A stretch of 64,000 nt of DNA from positions 18,203,102 through 18,267,101 of the forward strand of contig CM067507.1 in the NCBI GenBank assembly GCA_034509495.1. The letters are read 5' to 3'. Below, piece by piece: positions 56,452 through 64,000 of the stretch. The stretch is from Acestrorhynchus altus (Eukaryota > Chordata > Actinopteri > Characiformes > Acestrorhynchidae). The notes beneath the pieces are model-generated. The model ran no database searches, was not told the origin of the DNA, and saw nothing but the letters and a program-made list of their open reading frames with translations. Numbering within the stretch: position 1 is the first letter of the stretch; every line of letters begins with the position of its first letter. The position numbers and the translations under genes are program-made.

Positions 56452-57714
56452 AGGCAATTTTTATTACTTTCTTCAAAGTCAAAAGTTTAAGTACATTTCA
56501 TTTGTATTTGGTACTGTTGCCCTTAAACTGTATGACTTTGGTCAAACGTTTAGGATATCCTTCCACAAGCTTCTCACAATAGTTGGCAGGAATTGTGGCC
56601 CATTCCTCCTGACAGAACTGCTGTAACTGAGCCATGTTTGTAGGCTGCCTTGCTCGCACCTGCCTTTTCAGCTTTGCCCATAATTTTCTCTAGGATTGAG
56701 ATCAGGGCTTTATGATGGCCAAAACATTGACTTTCTGATCCTTAAGCCACTTTGTAACCAGTTTGGCAGTATGCTTCGGGTCATTGTCCATTTGGAAGAC
56801 CCATTTGCACCCAAGTTTTACTTCCTGGCTGATGTCTTGAGATGTTGCTTCAGTATTTCCACATAATGTTCTTTCCTCATGATGCCATCTATTGTGTGAA
56901 GTGCACCAGTCCCTCCTGCAGCAAAACAACCCCACAACATGATGCTGCCACCCCCATGTTTCACAGTTGGGATGGTGTTCTCAGGCTTGCAAGCTTCCCC
57001 CTTTTTCCTCCAAACATAACGATGGTCATTATGGCTAAACAGCTCAAGTTTAGTTTCGTCAGACCACAGGACATGTTTCCAAAAATTAAAGTCTTTGTCT
57101 CTGTATGCATTTACAAACATTAATCTGGCTTTTTAATGTTTCTTTTGGAGTAATGGCTTCTTCCTGGCAGAGTGGCCTTTCAGCCCACGTCGATACAGTA
57201 CTCTGTTCACTGTGGATAATGACACACTTACCAGCTTCAGCCAGCATCTTCACAAGGTCTTTTGCTTTTGTTCTTGGGTTGATGTGCACATTTCGGACCA
57301 AAGCACGTTCATCTCTGGGACACAGAACTCGTCTCCTTCCTGAGCGGTATGATGGCTGGACATTCCCATCTTGTTTGTACTTGCGTATAATTGTTTGTAT
57401 AGATGAACGAGGCACCTTCAGGCATCTGGAAATTGTACCCAAGGATGAACCAGACTTGTGCAAGTCCACAATTCTCCTTCTGATATCTTGGCAGATTTCT
57501 TTTGACTTTCCCATGATGTTACACAAAGAAGCAGTATGTTTCAGGTGTGCCTTAAAATACATCCACAGCTCTGTCTCCACTTAACTCAGATGTTATCAAT
57601 AAACCTATCAGAAGCTTGCAAAGACATGACATCATATGAGCATAAATTTTTAAAGGCATATTAATCTTAGTGTATTTAAACTTCTGACTTTGAAGAAAGT
57701 AATAAAAATTGCCT
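56452..57714 (-). mobile_element. Tc1-like transposon, complete ends, inactive
   Basis: 1263 bp bordered by TA on both sides (56450-56451, 57715-57716). Inverted ends AGGCAATTTTTATTACTTTC are identical for about 30 bases, with a single difference further in. The transposase inside is broken. Confidence 0.92.
56498..57514 (-). pseudogene. Broken Tc1-like transposase
   Basis: Start ATG at 57514. Reads MGKSKEICQDIRRRIVDLHK, HTH region SRCLKVPRSSIQTIIRKYKQ, then frameshifts near 57190-57230 and 57130. The DDE block resumes with HVLWSDETKLELFSHN and is again open in VFQMDNDPKHTAKLVTKWLK. After VNVLA the frame shifts and stops (near 56700-56712) before the third catalytic site. The end (GNSTKYK, stop 56500-56498) is intact. 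Different family from the 39253 element. Confidence 0.92.
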
Positions 57715-58929
57715 TAAAAAATCACTCATTATTCTGGCAGTTAGCACATAGAAATAATTTTGTTAATCCTAATTGACCTAAAACAGGAAGAGTTTATTCT
57801 GATTTCATGTGAGACAGTGATAAACATGCACATGTGTATTTTTATATACTGTATGTAAACTTCTGGTTTCAATTGTACTCGTCTATATTTAATGAACAGC
57901 TGCAGTTGCATAGATGAATTCTTTGCAATCTGCTTTTGCACAGCATGGCAGTAGATGGGAACTGGTCTCAACTAAAGAATATCAATTTCCTCACATATTC
58001 ATCAAATAGGCAAAACTGGGACACAAACAGAAAAGTCAGTGCAAGTGACAGATCATGTAACTAAGCCTGACCTAAATGTATGCCATTCTGATTGTTTACA
58101 AGAAAATACCTTTCATTTCAATTATGTTACAATTTACCATACAATATTCATTAGACATACTTCAAATCTTAATTATGAAATCAACAGATGCATCATCAGA
58201 AGCAACATGTGAATCCAGTACAAGTACATCACAGCATAGCTAACAACTGCTCAACATTGCAAAAGTATCAAATATATAGCTTTCCAGGCCTTATTAAATC
58301 TACCAAAAAAAAACTTATGCCTCTTTATGAAAGCTTGAGATCAGGCTAGTGAGTGAGTGGTGCTGAGGAAAGGCACGATCACACAACAAAGTGAAAACTT
58401 CATCCAATAAGCAGGACACTGATGGGATTTCATAAACGTCAGTGCTGCTTAAATGATCTGGACGTTGTGGTGGAATCAAAGCTATTAAATACAACAGACA
58501 GCAGCTTCTGACAACCCAAACTAACAACCCAATAACATTAAACTACAAAACTGATATGATGTTGTGGGTAAAATCACTGCAATTTCTTGATGCATGAAGG
58601 GCAAAGTGTAGAAAGAACAAAGGAAGCCCTCGTGTGCTTACTGACCACATGAGCATGTTCATGACTTTCAATATGAGCCCGACTTTCTGTGGCATTACCT
58701 TCCACTTCTGAAATGGGTTATTAGAGAAAGGTGGACTGAATACTGATCAAGAAGCTTTTCATTGCCTTCCCTGTGAAGCTTAGGGTTATGTGACAGCCTC
58801 TTAGTCAACAATGTTCCGGAGGTATACAAACATGGAGGGTCAAAATATAAAAATAATTGTACCTAAAAGAAATCAACTGACTGCAATTCACTGTAGTTGT
58901 TGTCTCTCTCAAAATGGCAGCGGGTCGTC

Positions 58930-59165
58930 TCAAGAGCTTTGTTTGAAGACACAGATAGTATGCCATGGCTAGTCGCATTACCAGACCTACACATGACTGA
59001 AATTGAATGTGATGCTATTGGACAACACTCAACCAGTACGGCAAAACCTGCAGAAACTGAGGCAGAAATTTCATGCTGCAGGACACCACTAGAATCCTCT
59101 GTGACCCCATACCGAGATGCCTGGCATGTTGTAAAATACCCAACGCTCTCAAACTAGACGCCACA
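58930..59165 (+). pseudogene. Tc1-like transposase C-terminal relic
   Basis: Reads ALPDLHMTEIECDAIGQ, a decayed PDLNPIEHEWDAIGR block, and further on DPIPRCLACCKIPN, with an intervening frameshift. It parallels the relic at 12960-13210 on the - strand (both keep LACC..IPN), so they appear to come from one family. Confidence 0.6.
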
Positions 59166-60467
59166 GAATACGTCACCAGAAAACAATGCCTGGCGTCAGT
59201 AAACAGAAGTGAGAAGATAATGGAAAATAGACTACCTGTGAACATTTGCACCGTTACAGGTGTTTTTCTTCAAAAAGCAAATGTGGACCAACTTTTGGTG
59301 ATGAGATCATGTAGAAGACGACATCACACGAGACAAATGGTACATCAGAACTAGACCCACACAGAGCAATTGGCACTGAAAAACCTACTAATCTTTGGTT
59401 CCTGCTGAATACAAACATTTCAGGTTCCTGGAACCTGACAGTGGAAACGCACAGAACGGTTCAAAATTAGGTTTGTGAACTGGAACGGAACCCATTCAAC
59501 TTTGGTGGAAAAGGCCCAACCGAGACACTACTTCTGTATTTTGAAGCTCAATAAATATATTCCCTTATCAGTCTAGATTTTTTTACCACTTAGATCCAGA
59601 TGACCTTAATCTTCCTTCCCAAAAGAATTGCAACCAAACACTTCATTCTGGGTGCAATTATTTTTGACAATGAGTGTACCAAAGTTCTTTCCTAGTGATA
59701 ATGGCAGGTCTCATCTACCTATGATGTGGTGAAGATGCACTCCATTCTTCTGACTCAAGTGTTTCTCAGTGATTGTTGGAGAAAACGTGACCCAATTAGA
59801 AATGAAACATATTTCAATTCCCTGGGGTGACAAAAAACAAAAAAACCCACAATGCCTGCTTCCCAAAAAATCTTATGCAACAACTCTCTGAAAACTGTTT
59901 TCAAATGTTTTTTACTTCCCGTGGAACAGAAGATCCTAGAATCATTCCACAATTTTGGAAATTTTAAAATGCCCGGCATCACTCAGAACTCGTGTCCAAA
60001 CAGATGGACTGGTTTAAGACAAAGTGGGAAAGAAACATAAAACAAAAATGTTCAAACAAACAAATCAAGGCACAACGTGAAATTGTAAATATATTGTCGA
60101 CTTTAAAAGGAAGTCAATGTAAAAAATAAAGATTACAAACATTGAGCATTTCTATTGGTCCAATCACCATGAACCTTTTGACTCACGTGAAGAACCACCA
60201 CCAATATCAAAGAAAGATCATCAAAAAATGGAGATAAAGGTTTGCATGAGAGCGATATGCATCTTACACATCATAGCTGACTGTTTCTGCCCTTTACTTT
60301 ATTCTTCCATTCTTAATTAGTTATCAGTCATTAAATGTCAGTGCTTGCCACTTCCTCAGTGGAGGGAATTTTTCTTTCATAACTTTATTCATTTGAGAGA
60401 TGATCTAAAAGATTGTTAAACCAGCTGAACCTGATCAAGTGTTTTAATAAAACATGTTTGATCTCTT

Positions 60468-60501
60468 AAAAAAAAAAAAAAAAAGAAAAAAAAAAAAAAA
60501 A
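60468..60501. repeat. Poly(A) run with one G
   Basis: 34 bases, A except one G at 60485. No retrocopy was recognised upstream on the + strand. Confidence 0.9.
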
Positions 60502-61672
60502 GAGTGCAGTAATGAGGAGCGTTATGGCTCATGTCCTTGGCGTTAATTTCCTAGAGATTTAATCCAACATAAAAGAAGTGATTAACCTTGAGAAACAATG
60601 TGGAAGATTTTCCAGATGAGGACAAGGAGCGTGTCCCCTGGCAAGAGCACATCAAAGCAATGCTCTTGGAATAACTTTGAAGCCTCGTAAGTGGCAGAAA
60701 GAAGTGGGATGTGCTTTGAACACCGAGAAGTGATGACATGCATGCTTCATAATTACACCCATACAGCATTTCCATACACAAAAGAGACACCAGTCACTTA
60801 TTGTGTGCCAGACAGAGTAAACAAGCTTATTTAAATCGAAGCAAAAAGCATTAGCATTCATTACTTTTCAGCAAAGCTGTTTGCAGACAGATTACACGAT
60901 ATTTCAAGTAGCAGGTCTTTAAGGAAAGTTTAAAACCTTACTGTCGCCATCACAAACACACAGAGGCTCATGAAACAATGAGAATACCAAAACAAAAATG
61001 CTTCACCCCAGTCAACTCAGTCAGGATAATGTGCAGAACCAAGCATGGCGTTGATAATTGTACATGGTGTTTCATTCCGTTTGTGTTACTTTGCTCTACA
61101 GCAAACCACTATTTAGGTAAATGATTAATACAGCAGAGAAAAATACAAGATTGGTACACAGAAGATCGTCGGGGTAGGAGTGGGTATTATGACAGCTACT
61201 GTCGTAACCTGAGCCCGGCTCTGCCCTGCTGTTTTTTACATGAAGTTCACATTTGTTTTCACTCTCCTCTGAGTCACTTGAAGCAAAGCGTGTGGAAAAT
61301 ATCACTTACTTTATCCAAATCAAAATTACAACAGGAAGGTTAGTCATGCTCAGAATTCTGTGAAAGAGGAGTAACTGAATGCCCTATTCGGTTGGGCTTC
61401 CGTTTAGTTTTACAGGAAGAGGAAGAGTAAATTATTTTCACTATAAGTCCTGCGATTCGTATGGGACTTGATATAAATGACTGAAATGGCAGTGGCCGAT
61501 CAATTTGCATGGCCACCTCCTCCAAATAAATGAGCAAATCAAGGAAAACCAAACATATAACCCATTAGTGATGTTGGAAATTCAGTTCAAAAATAACTAC
61601 GCTACCCTGTATGAAAGAACCTGTACACACCCGTGCACATGGCTCATGAAAGCCCGACAAAACCTCAGATCA

Positions 61673-61836
61673 TTGCCTGTTTTTCTGCATCCAACTAGAG
61701 ATGAAAGAATTGAGCAGGTATGAGTCGATCATTTTCAAAACAAATACGTGTTTGGAACTGGTACTTTAGCTGGTCCTGAAAGAGGGTCAGATTATATGAT
61801 GCATATTTTGCAAGATGCTTTAACACTGTGTGGGGA
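61673..61836 (+). repeat. Inverted repeat arm, left
   Basis: About 164 bp that reappear in reverse complement at 63836-64000, including an exact stretch through TAGCTGGTCCTGAAAGAGGG and TCAGATTATATGATGC. Not assigned to a family. Confidence 0.85.
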
Positions 61837-62314
61837 GAAAAAATACCTCACCATCTCAGTACTGAAAAATTTGGCCTAACACTGCTTTTCCCAAGGATAT
61901 GAGGGAATATTTATCCACATCTCAAACTGCATGGGACTAATATAACATGGTTATTTTTATAGCTTGTTTTACAGGAGGCAAAATAGAGCTGTCAGTTAAA
62001 ATGACTGACAAGACACATCAGACAAGAATAAATCACATTCAACCTCTGGTAAAAATGACTTGATCCCACCTTCCCTTGTTAAACTAATGCCATTCGAATA
62101 GGGTTTAAGGATGTTGCTAGATTTCACAAATACTACCACAGCAAAATTGATGACCATGAAATCATTTTACATTTGTTTAATATTGGAATTTAAAAAAATG
62201 CACCTGAAGAAAGTCAATTTCTTATTATTTTCAGAGTCGATTCATGGAGAAATTAATCCATAATGAAAATAAATAACTGGATACATTGTTAGCTTTCTTA
62301 TTTATAAAAGTGAA

Positions 62315-62465
62315 AGTGATGCTCTTCTCCAGAGCAACTTACAAGGTTACTCATTTTACAGAGGAGGGCCTCTAGGATTCTTACCCAAGGATTCTTATTG
62401 GTATAACAGAATAGTTGCCCGGACTGGGAATTGAACCCCAGTTACCCATATGGTGTGGTGGCTTA
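62315..62465 (-). mobile_element. tRNA-derived SINE fragment
   Basis: On the - strand: B-box-like GGGTTCAATTCCC, then CCTTGTAAGTTGCTCTGGAG and AAGAGCATC, the tail motif (GTAAGTCGCTCTGGATAAGAG) of widespread fish SINEs. Located between the two inverted arms. Confidence 0.7.
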
Positions 62466-63835
62466 CTGGTGGTTGTGTGTTTATGTCCGTTTAACAGTTT
62501 GTCTGACTAAGGATAAGCTATCTGTAGGAGCCACTTCTGCTCTTTGTTTGATTTGTGTTACTTTATTTGATTTGGTTGTTTAATTATTATTAACACGTCT
62601 GTTTCTAAGACTGTGCTCCCTCTACAATAAGAAGTGAAAGGAGGAATATGACATTTTCTTGTTGTGATGTAAATAATACTGTAGATACTAAGCACCAAGC
62701 TTTTGAAGCGCAAATGAATTAATGTTTTAAATCCCTGTTTTAAATCAATGTTTTAATGTCTGGCCACTACATCAAACAGGTCTAAGTGGTGGAGTGCTGC
62801 AGAAATGGTTTGTCCTTCTGGAAGGTTCTCCACTCTCCATAGAGTAACACTGGAGCTGTCACCTGACTAAAGCCCTCCTACCACAATCACTCAGTTTGGC
62901 TGGGCAGCAAGCTCTATGAAGTGTCCTGGTGGTTCCAAACTTCTTCCATTTACAGATGATGAAGGCTACTGTGCTCATTGGGATCTTCAATGCAGAGGTT
63001 TTTCTGTATCCGCAGACCTGTGTCTCTATAGAATCCTATTTCAGCAGTCTACAGTTCATTCCTTAGACTTCATGGCTTGGTTTGTGCTCCAACATGCACT
63101 GTCTACTATGGGACATCTGAAGGATGATCATAGGCAAAAAGGTGCATCTGAACTCAACTGAGATGTTTTTTCTTACCAGTCGATATCAATACATAGTCTA
63201 TCTCAAGGAATTTGAATGTGATTTAATTCAAATATTAAACTCTTATATTAAGATATTTCAGTTTTAAACGTAGATACTGTGATAAGTAATCTAATCAAAT
63301 TTGAATTAAAATATTCTTAATATTTGTAGACTCTGGATTTCTGGTTTTCATGAGCTGTTTTTCATAAGCCACACTGATCAACAATTAAACAAAAGACTCG
63401 AAAGGTCACTATGTGTATTGAATATATCAGAATTTACCTTTTTGAATGAAGCTGATGAGGAATGAGGTTTGATTTTCTAATTTTCTGAGATGCACAGAAA
63501 CCTCTTTCTGTTACACTATAAAGTTTCTTTTTACTCTTAATGTGACCACAAATCTGATGTGATTGTGAAGTATGCAGCTCTTTTTCAATGGTCTCTCTAC
63601 ACTCTGTACAGCTGGCGAAGAGCCATCTGAGAGAAACCAGGGTCAATTACTTTTATCAGCGCTTAAATCCGACATTTTCAACTGTACTTACTGGCATCAT
63701 CTTTTGCAATAAAATCAAGAGTTTGAGTCAGAGACTGATGAACTGAGCAGATTTTAACACCAGTTTCAATGGATTATACAGTCATGCGCAAGAGGCCTTT
63801 TCCTATTCCTGAATGAGGAACTGCACTGTATTATG

Positions 63836-64000
63836 TCCCCACATAGTGTTAAAGCAACTTGCAAAATACGCATCATATAATCTGACCCTCTTTCAGGACC
63901 AGCTAAATTATCAGTTCCAATTGCACCTTTGGTTTAAAAATGACAGACGCATACCTACCCAGTTCTTTCATCTCTATGCAGAAAAACAGGCAAACAATTA
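63836..64000 (-). repeat. Inverted repeat arm, right (reaches the window edge)
   Basis: Reverse complement partner of 61673-61836, with a few substitutions and small indels. The arm may continue past base 64000. Confidence 0.85.

Larger units (their letters stand above)
49332..64000 (-). other. stt3b: stt3b intron 1, at least 14.7 kb
   Basis: The first coding exon (signal for the first membrane segment and HEFDPW) was sought on the - strand and not found, so it should lie beyond the right edge. Content: a hAT-like MITE (50089-50277), repeats at 54290-54445, 56245-56440, 56452-57714, 58930-59165, 62315-62465 and inverted arms at 61673 and 63836. Stretches 50300-54280 and 59200-61670 contain nothing that I recognise apart from A runs. 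Confidence 0.65.

Noticed and set aside
49332..64000. stt3b exon 1
   Set aside because: Searched on the - strand for codons of the FAVIRFES/HEFDPW region followed by a donor; no candidate was seen. It most likely lies outside the window.

Overview
The window is vertebrate nuclear DNA, almost certainly from a teleost fish. It holds two intron-rich genes that converge tail to tail: the 3' half of osbpl10 on the + strand (exons between 646 and 17986) and nearly all of stt3b on the - strand (exons between 49331 and 24201). Both were identified by reading conserved exons and checking GT/AG splice sites and reading phase at each junction. In human the same two genes are neighbours at 3p23, which supports osbpl10 over its paralogue osbpl11. 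The fish assignment rests on the repeats: Tc1-like transposons, tRNA-derived SINEs, hAT-type MITEs and an LINE set typical of teleosts. A dispersed repeat at 1-130 and 7318-7560 is one I associate with otophysan fishes (characins and relatives); that narrower placement is an inference.

Layout. 1-18 kb: osbpl10, with a linker exon (probable), an acidic-linker exon and five exons of the lipid-binding ORD domain, the stop at 17984-17986 and a 3' UTR. 18-22.6 kb: 3' UTR and intergenic DNA with a decayed TA-flanked transposon. 22.6-24.2 kb: probable stt3b 3' UTR. 24.2-49.3 kb: fifteen stt3b coding exons, equivalent to exons 2-16 of the usual 16, in perfect phase, coding for 719 residues plus stop. 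49.3-64 kb: stt3b intron 1; the first exon was not found and should lie beyond the right edge.

The introns carry most of the accessory content: a full-length Tc1-like transposon with an uninterrupted 340-codon transposase whose third catalytic acidic residue is Lys (39253-40660), a broken Tc1 (56452-57714) beside a SINE, an internally deleted Tc1 relative (14489-15021), several relics, two LINE fragments in opposite orientations, hAT-like MITEs with near-perfect 8-bp target duplications, three copies of one SINE family, a degenerate 24-bp tandem repeat right after an osbpl10 exon (8565-9185), and a pair of ~165-bp inverted arms 2 kb apart at the right edge.

The two host genes act in different ER-linked processes: ORP10 moves phosphatidylserine/PI4P at ER-Golgi and endosome contacts, and STT3B is a catalytic subunit of oligosaccharyltransferase. 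Their adjacency is conserved synteny, not an operon. I found no bacterial-style system, CRISPR or toxin locus. Nothing here amounts to a clearly undescribed biological system; the most check-worthy items are the transposase substitution, the inverted arms, and the tandem repeat abutting an osbpl10 splice donor.
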